This document shows positions 50,083 through 60,790 of a stretch of 64,000 nt of DNA, piece after piece; within the stretch, counting starts at the first letter, position 1, and the number at the start of each line of letters is the position of its first letter. The DNA is from an uncultured Lachnospiraceae bacterium. GTDB taxonomy: Bacteria > Bacillota > Clostridia > Lachnospirales > Lachnospiraceae. The stretch spans positions 1 to 64,000 of the forward strand of contig CAMBKU010000001.1 of the NCBI GenBank assembly GCA_945868305.1. Direction: 5' to 3'. The translations under genes and the position numbers were made by a program. The notes beneath the pieces were generated by a model. That model was given only the letters and a program-made list of their open reading frames with translations. It was not told the origin of the DNA and did no database searches.

Positions 50083-51654
50083 ATGAATAGAGAAAAATCA
50101 CAAAAGATAAGAGAGAAAAAAAGATACATACAGGCAGGCATCGTTGCGGGTGTGGCAGGAATACTTGCATTGACTGCTGAGATGCAGCAAAGATGCCTGG
50201 GGCAGAATTATTTTGAGATAATTGTAGATAATAAAGTAATAGGGGCAGTAGGACAGGAACCGGATACGAAAGAGATAATTCAGGAATGTAGAAGACAGCT
50301 TACGGAAATTACTGGGGGTTATGTTTGCCTGGATGTGCAGATAGAGACAAAAAAAGCGCACAAATTATTTACGCCGCTTCTTAATAGGCAGGAGGCAGAG
50401 CAGCTTGTTTTAGAGGAATTAAAGCATAAAGTACTCTCAGGCGGTGTATCGGCGTATACGGTGAGCATCAATGATTTCAAGGCGTCTTTTGCCAGTTTGG
50501 ATGAGGTGAGTGAATTTCTTTCGCTGGTGAAGCAGGAATATGACACAGAAGACCAGTTTGAGGTAGTGTATAGCCAGGACGACGATCACAGTGCGGATAC
50601 CTTTTTGGCTTCCCTTCAAAGAAGTGGACAGGCTGCTGAAGTGGAGGATGCGGCAGAGCCAGAAAACACGGGAGTGGATGCTCTTTGTGCAGGTGTCACG
50701 AAAACTTCTGCCAAACGGCTTTCTTATGCACTCGGGCATCCGGGAGAAAAAAACTATGAAACTGGTCTGGTAGATTTGGGATTTGCGGAGACAGTTACCG
50801 TTTATACGGATTATGTGGACGCGGCAGAGCTTGATAGTGTTTCGGCTGCAGCGGAAGCAGTCACAAAAGAAGAAGAAACGAATAAGATATATGAGGTGCA
50901 GGCAGGTGATTGTCTGTCTACGATCGCTGAAGACCATGATACAACGGTAGCCCGTATCATGGAATTAAATGGGTTTACGGATGAAACGGCATATATCTGT
51001 ATCGGGGATGAAATCATCGTTTCCGTGCCGGAACCGGATTTGTCTGTGTGGAAAACAGAAGGTATTGTGTATGAGGAAGATTATGAGGCAGATCCGCAGA
51101 TTATTGGGAACGATGCATGGTACACGACAGAGCAGGTGGTTTTAAAAGAGGGGACGACGGGACACCGTGAGGTAAATGCACTTGTCACTTATCAGGATGG
51201 TGTGGAGACAGAACGAACCATTGCACACCAGACGATAATGGCAGCATCTGTGCCGGCAGTAGTGGAACAGGGAACGAAGATACCGCCGACCTATGTAAAA
51301 CCGATTTATGGCGGAAGATTTACTTCTGGTTTTGGAAAACGCTGGGGCAGGATGCATAAAGGAGTGGACTGGGCATGCCCGACAGGAACGACAGTCTATG
51401 CTTCCAGTGACGGCGTTGTGGAATATGCGGATTGGAGCAATGGATATGGCTATAATGTCATTTTGGATCATCCGGATGGACGGAAAACGAGATACTGCCA
51501 TTTGAGTAAGACACTTGTAACTGCAGGAACGAGTGTATCCCAGGGAGAACCAATCGGATTGAGTGGCAGTACCGGGCATTCGACGGGACCGCATGTCCAT
51601 TTCGAGATTTTTATAAACGGTACACAGGTAAATCCGTTGGATTATATCAATTAA
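50083..51654 (+). CDS. M23 peptidase with LysM and G5-like domains
   Basis: YEVQAGDCLSTIAEDHDTTVARIMELNG (LysM); MHKGVDWACPTGTTVYASSDG and GPHVHFEI (M23). Confidence 0.93.
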   Translation: MNREKSQKIREKKRYIQAGIVAGVAGILALTAEMQQRCLGQNYFEIIVDNKVIGAVGQEPDTKEIIQECRRQLTEITGGYVCLDVQIETKKAHKLFTPLLNRQEAEQLVLEELKHKVLSGGVSAYTVSINDFKASFASLDEVSEFLSLVKQEYDTEDQFEVVYSQDDDHSADTFLASLQRSGQAAEVEDAAEPENTGVDALCAGVTKTSAKRLSYALGHPGEKNYETGLVDLGFAETVTVYTDYVDAAELDSVSAAAEAVTKEEETNKIYEVQAGDCLSTIAEDHDTTVARIMELNGFTDETAYICIGDEIIVSVPEPDLSVWKTEGIVYEEDYEADPQIIGNDAWYTTEQVVLKEGTTGHREVNALVTYQDGVETERTIAHQTIMAASVPAVVEQGTKIPPTYVKPIYGGRFTSGFGKRWGRMHKGVDWACPTGTTVYASSDGVVEYADWSNGYGYNVILDHPDGRKTRYCHLSKTLVTAGTSVSQGEPIGLSGSTGHSTGPHVHFEIFINGTQVNPLDYIN

Positions 51655-51775
51655 ACGGAAATATCAGGTAATTCTTTTCCAAATGGCCGGAATATGGTAT
51701 AATAGTTTTATTGGAGTTTGATTCAAATAAAATTTACAATTATGTTACGTTTTGTTAACAAACAGGGGAAATCTC

Positions 51776-51805
51776 TTGACAAAAGAGAAATTAGGCTACT
51801 ATAAT
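51776..51805 (+). promoter_or_regulatory. Consensus sigma-A-type promoter for murA
   Basis: TTGACA 51776-51781, 18 bp, TATAAT 51800-51805. Confidence 0.8.
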
Positions 51806-51852
51806 AATTTGTTTATTGAATGAATGATTGATGTTATGCATAGAGGTGCGAA

Positions 51853-53145
51853 ATGGAACAGTATGTGATTAAAGGTGGAAATCCGTTAGTCGGCGAAGTA
51901 GAGATTGGTGGGGCAAAAAATGCTGCACTTGCTATTCTTGCGGCTGCGATTATGACAGATGAGACCGTTACGATAGAAAATCTCCCGAATGTCCGGGATA
52001 TCAATGTGCTTTTAAATGCCATTGAAGGGATTGGAGCAAAAGTAGAGCGTATCAATAACCATAAAGTAAAAATTAATGGTGCGTTGATTAATAATTTGAG
52101 TGTAGATTACGAATTTATCAAGAAAATACGTGCATCCTATTATCTGCTTGGGGCATTGCTCGGCAAATATAAGAGAGCGGAAGTGGCACTCCCGGGCGGG
52201 TGTGACATCGGAAGCAGACCAATCGACTTGCATATCAAGGGTTTCCGGGCGCTGGGTGCGGATGTGGATATCCAGCATGGTCTGATTACGGCGAAGGCAG
52301 ACGCGCTGGTTGGAACTCATATTTATCTTGATAAGGTATCCGTCGGTGCGACCATCAATATCATGATGGCAGCTTCTATGGCGGAGGGAAAGACAATCAT
52401 TGAAAATGCAGCGAGGGAACCACATGTTGTTGATATTGCAAACTTCTTAAACAGCATGGGTGCGAATATCCGTGGCGCAGGTACAGATGTGATTCGTATC
52501 GTGGGCGTGGAGAAGCTTCATAAGACGGAATATTCCATTATTCCGGATCAGATTGAAGCGGGTACGTTTATGTTTGCGGCGGCTGCTACCAAAGGTGATG
52601 TTACAGTAAAGAACGTGATTCCGAAGCATTTGGAGGCTACGTCGGCAAAATTGATTGAAGTAGGCTGCGAGGTAGAGGAATTTGATGATGCGGTGCGTGT
52701 AGTGTCCAGCAAACCGTTGCGGCATACGCAGGTGACTACGTTGGCATATCCGGGATTTCCGACGGATATGCAACCTCAGATGTCGGTGGTACTTGGAATC
52801 GCACAGGGAACCAGTACCGTGACGGAGAGTATTTTTGAGAATCGTTTCAAGTACGTGGATGAGTTGACCCGTATGGGAGCCGATATCAAAGTGGAGAGTA
52901 ATATTGCCATTATAAATGGTGTAAAGGGCTATACCGGAGCAAGGGTGAGCGCACCGGATCTTCGTGCTGGAGCGGCGCTTGTTATCGCGGGACTTTCCGC
53001 GGAGGGAATCACAATCGTGGATGATATCTATTTTATTGAGCGTGGTTATGAAGAATTTGAAAAGAAGCTTCGCTCGATTGGCGCACAGATTGAAAAAGTA
53101 AGCTCAGAAAAAGAAATTCAGAAATTTCGCTTGAAAGTATCATAA
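51853..53145 (+). CDS. murA: UDP-N-acetylglucosamine 1-carboxyvinyltransferase
   Basis: GGNPLVGEVEIGGAKNAALAILAAAIM; LPGGCDIGSRPIDLH. Confidence 0.97.
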   Translation: MEQYVIKGGNPLVGEVEIGGAKNAALAILAAAIMTDETVTIENLPNVRDINVLLNAIEGIGAKVERINNHKVKINGALINNLSVDYEFIKKIRASYYLLGALLGKYKRAEVALPGGCDIGSRPIDLHIKGFRALGADVDIQHGLITAKADALVGTHIYLDKVSVGATINIMMAASMAEGKTIIENAAREPHVVDIANFLNSMGANIRGAGTDVIRIVGVEKLHKTEYSIIPDQIEAGTFMFAAAATKGDVTVKNVIPKHLEATSAKLIEVGCEVEEFDDAVRVVSSKPLRHTQVTTLAYPGFPTDMQPQMSVVLGIAQGTSTVTESIFENRFKYVDELTRMGADIKVESNIAIINGVKGYTGARVSAPDLRAGAALVIAGLSAEGITIVDDIYFIERGYEEFEKKLRSIGAQIEKVSSEKEIQKFRLKVS

Positions 53146-53168
53146 AAACAGGTTGAGAAAATAAAAGA

Positions 53169-53202
53169 CCCTTCTTAAGAAGCATTCTTAAGAAGGGATT
53201 TT
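53169..53202. terminator. Bidirectional terminator between murA and HD-GYP gene
   Basis: cccttcttaagaa-gca-ttcttaagaagggattttt. Confidence 0.88.
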
Positions 53203-53211
53203 TATTGCCTT

Positions 53212-54360
53212 TTAAATGATAGCTTTGATATACAGGTCACTGCGGTTTAAGTCAATGCAGGAACCATCGTTTAACTGTACCAGTGGTTTGGAAAATACCT
53301 GCTGGTTCAACAGAACAATCTTTGCGCTTTCTCCATTGCTGAGCATGACACGATTGTTTTGGTAGGTCGTTGCGATATGCTCTAAGAAGGTCAGAATGTA
53401 TTTTGGCTTATACTTCTGCAGCCCTTCTTTTTCAAATTCTGCAATAACCTGGAAAGGACAAAGCGGTGCGCGGTAGATGCGGGCTGCTGTCATGGCATCA
53501 TACACATCGGCAATTGCTATAATTAAGGCGAAATTATCGATGTCGTTTTCTTTGATGCCAAGAGGATAACCGGAACCATCGCAACGTTCATGGTGCATCA
53601 GGGTTGCCTTTAGAATTCGGGTATCAAGTCCCTGTGCCTTCAAAATTTCATAGCCGTAGACTGGATGCTTGCGGATGAGAGCAAATTCTTCATCTGTAAG
53701 TTGCTCTTTTTTGTTAAGAACATCAGGCGGGATTTTTGTTTTTCCGATATCGTGTAAAAGTCCTGCCACGGTTAAAAGGTCGATATCCTCATTTGGAAGC
53801 TTCAGCCAGATACCAATCATCCGGGAAATCAGGGACACATTGATACAGTGTGCGTAAATACTGTCGTTGATGGAACGAAGATTATGCAACATATCAAAAA
53901 AGTCGATAGTAGTCTGTTCCGGATGGAGCAGGGAGGTTATTTTATTTAACATATCATTTATGTCAACGGATTCCCCTGCGATAATTTTGTCAAAAATCAG
54001 CTTTAAATCATTGGCGCTAAAGGAAAAGTCTACCTGAAACTTCTGAAATTCCGCACTCTTTTTTATTTTTTGAGAGTAGGAAGGTTCCGCCACTGCACCT
54101 TTTGTTGAATCGGTGGATTTCTGTTCATAATGAAGCAGAGAATTTTGTGAAAAAAAGTCCCCCTTTTTGGCAGGTTCTTCTTTTGTTTCCTCCATTTCAA
54201 CAGTTACGGTCGGAACATTATAAAACTGGATTCTGTTAATAAGCTGTTGTGTTAAGACGACCTTGGCGTCTACCAGAACCTGTCCGGTTTTAGTGTAAAC
54301 CGGCGCAGCAACGGTCATGCCGGGAAGGAGGTCTTTTGTATGATACTCTTTTAGATTCAT
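53212..54360 (-). CDS. HD-GYP domain protein
   Basis: LLHDIGKTKIPPDVLNKKEQLTDEEFALIRKHPVYGYEIL; HHERCDGSGYPLG. Confidence 0.93.
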   Translation of the reverse strand: MNLKEYHTKDLLPGMTVAAPVYTKTGQVLVDAKVVLTQQLINRIQFYNVPTVTVEMEETKEEPAKKGDFFSQNSLLHYEQKSTDSTKGAVAEPSYSQKIKKSAEFQKFQVDFSFSANDLKLIFDKIIAGESVDINDMLNKITSLLHPEQTTIDFFDMLHNLRSINDSIYAHCINVSLISRMIGIWLKLPNEDIDLLTVAGLLHDIGKTKIPPDVLNKKEQLTDEEFALIRKHPVYGYEILKAQGLDTRILKATLMHHERCDGSGYPLGIKENDIDNFALIIAIADVYDAMTAARIYRAPLCPFQVIAEFEKEGLQKYKPKYILTFLEHIATTYQNNRVMLSNGESAKIVLLNQQVFSKPLVQLNDGSCIDLNRSDLYIKAII

Positions 54361-54539
54361 CGTCGCTCCCCCAAATTGAAAAAACATTTCATAAAAATTT
54401 AACAACTTAACATAAATATACTATTTTGTAGCGAAATGGTCAATAAAAAATATAAAATAGAGAAGAAAAACCTTGACATCTATAAGGAGAAGGTGTAATG
54501 TATTCGACAGAGATTTGAAAATTCAATATTGTTGCATAT

Positions 54540-54674
54540 TTCTCTTATTCAGAGTGATGGAGATACATAGGATCGATGAAGTCACGGCAACCCCTCTTAA
54601 CGGAAGGTGCCAACCTGAGCGAGTATTTATGGCAGAGCAGCTATTTTGCACTGTTAATCGAACAATAAGAGGAT
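54540..54674 (+). ncRNA. SAM-I (S-box) riboswitch upstream of metK
   Basis: tctctta...taagagga P1 pairing; core gatgaagtcacggcaacc ... aaggtgccaacctgagc; followed by gtccgcgttcgtgcggattttttttt expression-platform hairpin. Confidence 0.93.
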
Positions 54675-54746
54675 TTGATTATCTTATTTATCGAGTCCGC
54701 GTTCGTGCGGATTTTTTTTTACACTATTTTATAAAGGAGAAAGACA

Positions 54747-55934
54747 ATGGAAAAATTACTTTTTACTTCTGAGTCAGTTACAGAGGGACATCCGGATAAA
54801 GTGTGTGACGCCGTTTCAGACGCCATTTTGGATGCATGCATGACAGAAGATCCAATGAGCCGTGTTGCATGTGAGACGGCAAGCTGTACAGGATTTATCC
54901 TGGTCACAGGTGAGATTACCACAAAAGCTAATCTTGATATTCCGGGAATTGTCCGCAAAACAGTAAATGAGATTGGATACAATGATGCAAAGACGGGATT
55001 TGATGGAAATACCTGTGCAGTTATGGTTGCACTTGACCAGCAGTCGCCGGATATTGCGATGGGTGTCGATAAAGCACTTGAAGCAAGAGAAAATAAAATG
55101 TCCGATGCTGAAATCGAAGCAATCGGTGCCGGAGATCAGGGTATGATGTTTGGTTATGCAACAAATGAAACGGAAGACTATATGCCGTATCCGATTTCTC
55201 TGGCTCACAAGCTTTCACGTCAGCTTACCAAGGTAAGAAAAGACGGCACATTAGCTTATTTAAGACCGGATGGAAAGACACAGGTTTCTGTAGAATATGA
55301 CGAAGCAGGAAAGCCGGTTCGTCTGGAAGCAGTCGTTCTTTCTACGCAGCATGATGAGGATGTGACGCAGGAGCAGATTCATAAGGATATTAAAAAATAT
55401 GTATTCGATCCGGTTCTCCCGGCAGAAATGGTAGATAAGGATACCAAGTTCTTCATCAATCCGACTGGACGTTTCGTTATCGGTGGACCGCACGGAGATG
55501 CAGGCCTTACCGGAAGAAAGATCATCGTAGATACATACGGTGGAATGGCACGTCATGGTGGCGGAGCTTTCTCCGGAAAAGACTGTACAAAGGTGGATCG
55601 TTCTGCAGCATACGCAGCACGCTATGTTGCAAAGAACCTGGTTGCAGCAGGACTGGCAGACAAGTGTGAGATTCAGTTATCCTATGCGATTGGTGTTGCA
55701 CAGCCGACATCCATCAATGTAGATACTTTTGGTACCGGAAAATTATCCGGCGAGAAGTTAGTGGAGATTGTGCGTGAGAATTTTGACCTTCGTCCGGCTG
55801 GCATTATCAAAATGCTGGATTTGAGAAGACCAATCTACCGTCCGACTGCAGCATACGGACACTTTGGACGTAATGATTTGAATCTTCCATGGGAAGCATT
55901 AAATAAAGTAGAGGACTTAAAGAAGTACTTATAA
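54747..55934 (+). CDS. metK: S-adenosylmethionine synthetase
   Basis: [56 protein letters not shown]. Confidence 0.98.
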   Translation: MEKLLFTSESVTEGHPDKVCDAVSDAILDACMTEDPMSRVACETASCTGFILVTGEITTKANLDIPGIVRKTVNEIGYNDAKTGFDGNTCAVMVALDQQSPDIAMGVDKALEARENKMSDAEIEAIGAGDQGMMFGYATNETEDYMPYPISLAHKLSRQLTKVRKDGTLAYLRPDGKTQVSVEYDEAGKPVRLEAVVLSTQHDEDVTQEQIHKDIKKYVFDPVLPAEMVDKDTKFFINPTGRFVIGGPHGDAGLTGRKIIVDTYGGMARHGGGAFSGKDCTKVDRSAAYAARYVAKNLVAAGLADKCEIQLSYAIGVAQPTSINVDTFGTGKLSGEKLVEIVRENFDLRPAGIIKMLDLRRPIYRPTAAYGHFGRNDLNLPWEALNKVEDLKKYL

Positions 55935-56005
55935 GAAAAAGAGTTTATGAAATGTTTATAAATATTTGTGCGTAAATTTATAGGCTTTTGGCTTTTTCGT
56001 GCTAT

Positions 56006-56039
56006 AATTAAGAAGCGGTAAAACTACCGCTTCTTAATT
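56006..56039 (+). promoter_or_regulatory. 15-bp perfect hairpin just downstream of/overlapping a tataat element before the histidine kinase gene
   Basis: aattaagaagcggta-aaac-taccgcttcttaatt; tataat at 56003-56008. Confidence 0.7.
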
Positions 56040-56065
56040 TATTTATGGAAAACGAGGAACAGGTT

Positions 56066-57556
56066 ATGAAGCTTAAGACGAGACTGCTTATATCATTTTG
56101 CATCATGATATTTGTGCCAATAGGTCTGATTGGTGCGCTGCTGATTGGTTTTAAGAACTTTCAGATAAAGAACTTAGAGCAGACCTATGGGTTGGAAGGA
56201 ATGTCAAATTATAATTATCTGACGAATTCTTTACAGTTGTTAAACCGGTTTACCAGGGAGGATTTTGAAAAGCTGCAAAAGATAGCAGAAGAAGAACCGG
56301 AAAAGCTTGAAGAAATTTCCTATCTGGAAGAATTGAATCGAAAGCTTCAGGAAAAATATTCTTATATCATTGTGCGCAAAGATGCAGAAGTCATTTTCGA
56401 GGGAATTGATGATGCAAAGGAGCTGCCAAGACAGCTTCCGGGATATGGAGAGTCGGATGCGGATGAGAACAGCGGTATATATATAGACGGAGAAGTACAG
56501 GCACTGTTGAAGCAGGTGGATTTTAAGTATACGGATGGGTCACAGGGAAGTTTGTTTCTTGTCATGACGGTGCAGCAGTTACTGCCGGAAATTAAGCAGC
56601 TTGTAGTAGATTTAATTGTATCCGTATTGTTGATTTTATGTTTTACAGCAGCAATGATGTCCATTTGGATTTACAGGGGCATTATCAATCCAATTAAAAA
56701 ACTCGAGGTGGCGACGCAGAACATCAAAGAGGGTAATCTGGATTTTACGATAGATGCAGACAGTAATGATGAAGTGGGTGAACTGTGCCGGAATTTTGAG
56801 GAGATGCGTCAGCGGCTAAAGGATAATGCGGAAGAAAAGCTAGCCAATGAAAAAGAAAATAAAGTGCTGATTAGTAATATTTCTCATGACCTGAAAACAC
56901 CGATTACCGCCATCAAAGGTTATGTGGAGGGAATCATGGACGGTGTGGCGGATACGCCGGAAAAGCGAGATCGTTACATTCGTACCATTTATAACAAAGC
57001 AAATGAGATGACGACGTTGATCAATGAATTGACGGTTTATTCTCAAATTGACACGAACCGTATTCCTTATAATTTTCAAAAGATTAATGTGGCAGATTAT
57101 TTTAATGACTGTGTGGAAGAACTTGGCTTAGAATTGGAAGCCCGAAATATTGGATTGTCTTATTATAATTATGCAGAGGATGGTGTGGTCATTATTGCAG
57201 ACCCGGAGCAATTATCCCGTGTGATTCATAATATCGTTGGAAATTCTGTGAAATATCTGGATAAGGCAAAGGGATTTATCAATATTCGTATTAAGGATGT
57301 CGGGGATTTCATTCAGGTAGAAATTGAAGATAATGGAAAAGGAATTGCGGCAAAGGATCTGCCGTATATCTTTGACAGGTTTTACCGCACGGATGCATCC
57401 AGGAACTCTGCGACGGGCGGAAGCGGTATAGGATTATCTATCGTGCGCAAGATTATCGAGGATCATGGAGGGAAAATCTGGGCGACCAGTAAAGAGGAAA
57501 CAGGAACGATTATGTACTTTGTAATAAGAAAATATCAGGAGGTGCCGAATGAATAG
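56066..57556 (+). CDS. Sensor histidine kinase (HAMP, HisKA, HATPase)
   Basis: ISNISHDLKTPITAIKGYVEGIMDG; IEDNGKGIAAKDLPYIFDRFYR; GGSGIGLSIVRKIIEDHGG. Confidence 0.95.
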   Translation: MKLKTRLLISFCIMIFVPIGLIGALLIGFKNFQIKNLEQTYGLEGMSNYNYLTNSLQLLNRFTREDFEKLQKIAEEEPEKLEEISYLEELNRKLQEKYSYIIVRKDAEVIFEGIDDAKELPRQLPGYGESDADENSGIYIDGEVQALLKQVDFKYTDGSQGSLFLVMTVQQLLPEIKQLVVDLIVSVLLILCFTAAMMSIWIYRGIINPIKKLEVATQNIKEGNLDFTIDADSNDEVGELCRNFEEMRQRLKDNAEEKLANEKENKVLISNISHDLKTPITAIKGYVEGIMDGVADTPEKRDRYIRTIYNKANEMTTLINELTVYSQIDTNRIPYNFQKINVADYFNDCVEELGLELEARNIGLSYYNYAEDGVVIIADPEQLSRVIHNIVGNSVKYLDKAKGFINIRIKDVGDFIQVEIEDNGKGIAAKDLPYIFDRFYRTDASRNSATGGSGIGLSIVRKIIEDHGGKIWATSKEETGTIMYFVIRKYQEVPNE

Positions 57557-58244
57557 GATTTTAATCGTAGAGGATGAGGTGGCAATTGCAGAATTGGAAC
57601 GGGATTATCTGGAGCTGAGTGGCTTTCAGGTGGAGATTGAAAATGATGGGGACACCGGGCTTGCACGGGCGCTTGGTGAAGAATTTGATATGTATATTCT
57701 GGATTTGATGCTTCCGGGAACGGATGGATTTGAAATCTGCCGCAGGATCCGCGAGGTGAAAAATACACCGATTCTGATGGTATCTGCGAAAAAAGATGAT
57801 ATTGATAAGATTAGAGGACTGGGCCTGGGGGCAGACGACTATATTACAAAGCCGTTTTCCCCCAGTGAGCTGGTAGCGAGAGTGAAAGCGCATCTTTCCC
57901 GTTATGAGCGCTTGATTGGCAGCAGTGCCAATGCCCAGAACAATGATGTAATAGAAATCCGAGGCATTCGCATCGATAAGACAGCGAGAAGGGTGTGGAT
58001 CAACGATGAAGAAAAGCAGTTTACTACAAAAGAGTTTGATTTGCTGACCTTTTTGGCGGAGCATCCGAACCATGTTTTTACCAAGGAAGAATTGTTCCGG
58101 GAAATCTGGGATATGGAATCAATTGGGGATATTGCAACAGTTACAGTCCATATCAAAAAAATCCGTGAGAAGATTGAACTTGATACGGCAAAACCACAGT
58201 ATATTGAAACAATCTGGGGCGTTGGGTACCGCTTTAAGGTCTAA
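57549..58244 (+). CDS. OmpR-family response regulator
   Basis: ILIVEDEVAIAELERDYLEL; DLMLPGTDGFEICRRIR; C-terminal winged helix. Confidence 0.96.
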   Translation: MNRILIVEDEVAIAELERDYLELSGFQVEIENDGDTGLARALGEEFDMYILDLMLPGTDGFEICRRIREVKNTPILMVSAKKDDIDKIRGLGLGADDYITKPFSPSELVARVKAHLSRYERLIGSSANAQNNDVIEIRGIRIDKTARRVWINDEEKQFTTKEFDLLTFLAEHPNHVFTKEELFREIWDMESIGDIATVTVHIKKIREKIELDTAKPQYIETIWGVGYRFKV

Positions 58245-58282
58245 GCAAAGCATTACATCTGTATTTGGGTGAATATAACGAC

Positions 58283-58316
58283 AAAAAATGCGAGGTTGTC
58301 TGCCTCGCATTTTTGA
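58283..58316. terminator. Bidirectional terminator between response regulator and hydG
   Basis: aaaatgcgagg-ttgtctg-cctcgcattttt. Confidence 0.88.
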
Positions 58317-58319
58317 TGT

Positions 58320-59738
58320 CTAGAAGCGGAAATCTCTTTGTCCTTCATGGATGTTTTCGATATATTCCGTGGCTTTTTTTCGAACGGTTTCGTTTGGAAT
58401 GTTTTTTAATTCTTTGGCAATCAGTTTTTCGCCGATTGCTCTTGTTTCCGGGGAAGCATAGTCCTCTAAATATTCTTTTAATGTCATAAGTGCATTTGGA
58501 TGACAGCAGTTTACAATCTGCTTACTCTTTAGCAGACTCATAAAACGGTCGCCGGTTCTTCCGGCGCGATAACAGGCAGTGCAAAAGCTTGGGACATAGC
58601 CTAAATCCATAAGCCAGTGTACAACCTCATCCAGACTGCGGCGATCGGAAACATCGAACTGTGCCGAGTTTTCATCTTCCGGTTCCGGTTCTGCATATCC
58701 GCCTACGCTGGTGCGGGAGCCGCCAGAAATCTGAGAAATACCAAGATGTAATACTCGTTTTCTGCTTTCAGCGGATTCTCTGGTAGATACAATCATGCCG
58801 GTGTATGGAACGGCAATACGGATACAGGCAACAATCTTTGCGAAGGTATCATCGGAAATCCCATTGTCGAATACATCGGGATCAATATCGTCGGCACGTC
58901 TTACGCGGGGAACGCTGATGGTGTGTGGCCCAACTCCGGTGTAGGCTTCCAGATGTTCTGCATGCATGATAATTCCGGTAAAATCGTAACGGTAATTATT
59001 AAGACCAAATAAAACGCCAAGACCGATGTCGTCGATGCCGCCTTCCCTTGCGCGGTCCATAGCCTCTGTGTGGTAAGCATAGTCGGATTTTGGACCTGTC
59101 GGATGCAGTTTTTCATAGGATTCTTTGTTGTAGGTCTCCTGAAAAAGGATATATGTTCCGATGCCTGCTTCCTTCAACCGGGTATAATTTTCTACAGTGG
59201 TGGCAGCAATATTGACATTGACACGGCGGATGGCGCCGTTTTTGTGCTTGATGCTGTAGATGGTCTTGATGCTTTCCAATATATATTCTAACGGGTTGTT
59301 GACCGGGTCTTCCCCGGCTTCGATGGCAAGACGTTTGTGTCCCATATCCTGTAAAGCAATGACTTCTTTTTTGATTTCTTCCTGAGTCATTTTCTTTCGC
59401 GTGATATGTTTATTCTTTGCGTGGTAAGGACAGTATTCGCAGCCGTTGATGCAGTAGTTGGACAGATAGAGCGGGGCAAACATAACGATACGGTTGCCGT
59501 AAAACTCTTTTTTGATTTTTTCTGCCAGTGCATAGATTTTTTCGTTTAAATCCTCTAATTCACAGTCCAGAAGTACGATAGCCTCTTTATGAGAAATGCC
59601 TTTCATTTTTGCCGCTTTTTCAAGAATCTGTTCAATCAGATTCCGGTTATTCTTATTCTTTTCGGCATAATCCAGACATTCCTGGATTTCTTCGTCACTG
59701 ATAAATTCTTCTGCTTTTGGTGACATTACATTGTACAT
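58320..59738 (-). CDS. hydG: [FeFe]-hydrogenase maturase HydG (radical SAM)
   Basis: CINGCEYCPYHAKNK (CX3CX2C), ISQISGGSRTSVGGYAE, C-terminal CTACYRAGRTGDRFM. Confidence 0.95.
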   Translation of the reverse strand: MYNVMSPKAEEFISDEEIQECLDYAEKNKNNRNLIEQILEKAAKMKGISHKEAIVLLDCELEDLNEKIYALAEKIKKEFYGNRIVMFAPLYLSNYCINGCEYCPYHAKNKHITRKKMTQEEIKKEVIALQDMGHKRLAIEAGEDPVNNPLEYILESIKTIYSIKHKNGAIRRVNVNIAATTVENYTRLKEAGIGTYILFQETYNKESYEKLHPTGPKSDYAYHTEAMDRAREGGIDDIGLGVLFGLNNYRYDFTGIIMHAEHLEAYTGVGPHTISVPRVRRADDIDPDVFDNGISDDTFAKIVACIRIAVPYTGMIVSTRESAESRKRVLHLGISQISGGSRTSVGGYAEPEPEDENSAQFDVSDRRSLDEVVHWLMDLGYVPSFCTACYRAGRTGDRFMSLLKSKQIVNCCHPNALMTLKEYLEDYASPETRAIGEKLIAKELKNIPNETVRKKATEYIENIHEGQRDFRF

Positions 59739-59912
59739 GGTTTTCCTCCTTATCCTTCAGAAAATTCTTTCGGTCAGTTTTGTGTACGGGTAATTATGAA
59801 ATTGTGTTGCCGTTTGTGTAAGGAAAAGCCCCGACACTTACGAGCTTTCTTATTATAACGCGGTGGACTTAAGACGTCCAGAACTTTTTGGAGGTTAAAA
59901 GAAAACCCTGTT

Positions 59913-60647
59913 TTAAATCCAGCCGCCGTCTAAAGTGATAACCTGTCCGGTTAAATAGGAATGCCCTGTTGCAAGACAGAAGGTAAGTTCAGCTACTTCC
60001 TCCGGTGTACCGTAGCGTCCTGCCGGGATATCGTCTTCCAGTTCTTTGCGTTCCTCCGGAGAAAAGCAGGCATTCATTTCGGTATCAATCACGCCGCAGG
60101 CGATGGCATTGACCTGGATGCAGCTTGGAGCAAGTTCTTTGGCGAGAGCTTTGGTAAAGGCGTTGATTCCGCCTTTACAGGCAGAGTAGGCCACTTCACA
60201 GGAGGCACCGACCAGTCCCCAGACCGAGGAAATATTGATGATTTTTCCGGATTTTTTATGAACCATATACGGAACGGCACACTTGCAGGTGGAAAAGACC
60301 GAAGTCAGGTTTGTTGCAACGATGCGGTTCCAGTCTGTAATGTCCATATCGGTTAAAAGACCAATGTGAGAGATACCAGCATTATTGATTAAAATGTCTA
60401 CACCGCCGAAGGCTTTTTCAGCCTCCTGGAACATTGTTTTCACAAAATCAAAATTGCCGATATCCCCGATACAGCAAAGACATTGGACAGCACAGGTATT
60501 TTTTAATTCACCAGCCAGGGCATATAAGGTGTCTGCAGAATGGGAGCAGTTTAAAACAAGATTACAGCCTTCTGTAGCAAAACGGCGGGCGATGGCAGCG
60601 CCGATTCCCCGGGATGCACCAGTGATGAGTACAGTATTTGTATGCAT
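59913..60647 (-). CDS. SDR family oxidoreductase (FabG/YmfI-like)
   Basis: VLITGASRGIGAAIARRFA; NNAGISHIG; YSACKGGINAFTKALAKELA. Confidence 0.93.
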   Translation of the reverse strand: MHTNTVLITGASRGIGAAIARRFATEGCNLVLNCSHSADTLYALAGELKNTCAVQCLCCIGDIGNFDFVKTMFQEAEKAFGGVDILINNAGISHIGLLTDMDITDWNRIVATNLTSVFSTCKCAVPYMVHKKSGKIINISSVWGLVGASCEVAYSACKGGINAFTKALAKELAPSCIQVNAIACGVIDTEMNACFSPEERKELEDDIPAGRYGTPEEVAELTFCLATGHSYLTGQVITLDGGWI

Positions 60648-60790
60648 GAGTTACCTCCTTTAACATTTAAATTATTATAACATATTGTGCGGTAAAAGCA
60701 GAAGGATATATTGTTGCGCAAAGACGGAGTAAATGATACAATAAGACAGAAAATGTAACAAAAAAAGGACAGAAGGGAGAAAAATGTGTG

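Noticed and set aside
54473-54772. 99-aa plus-strand ORF
   Set aside because: Occupies the SAM riboswitch and its terminator; conserved RNA core explains the sequence.
58320-59738. hydG as part of a hydrogenase maturation cluster
   Set aside because: No hydE, hydF or hydrogenase genes in the window; gene is real but no local system can be claimed.
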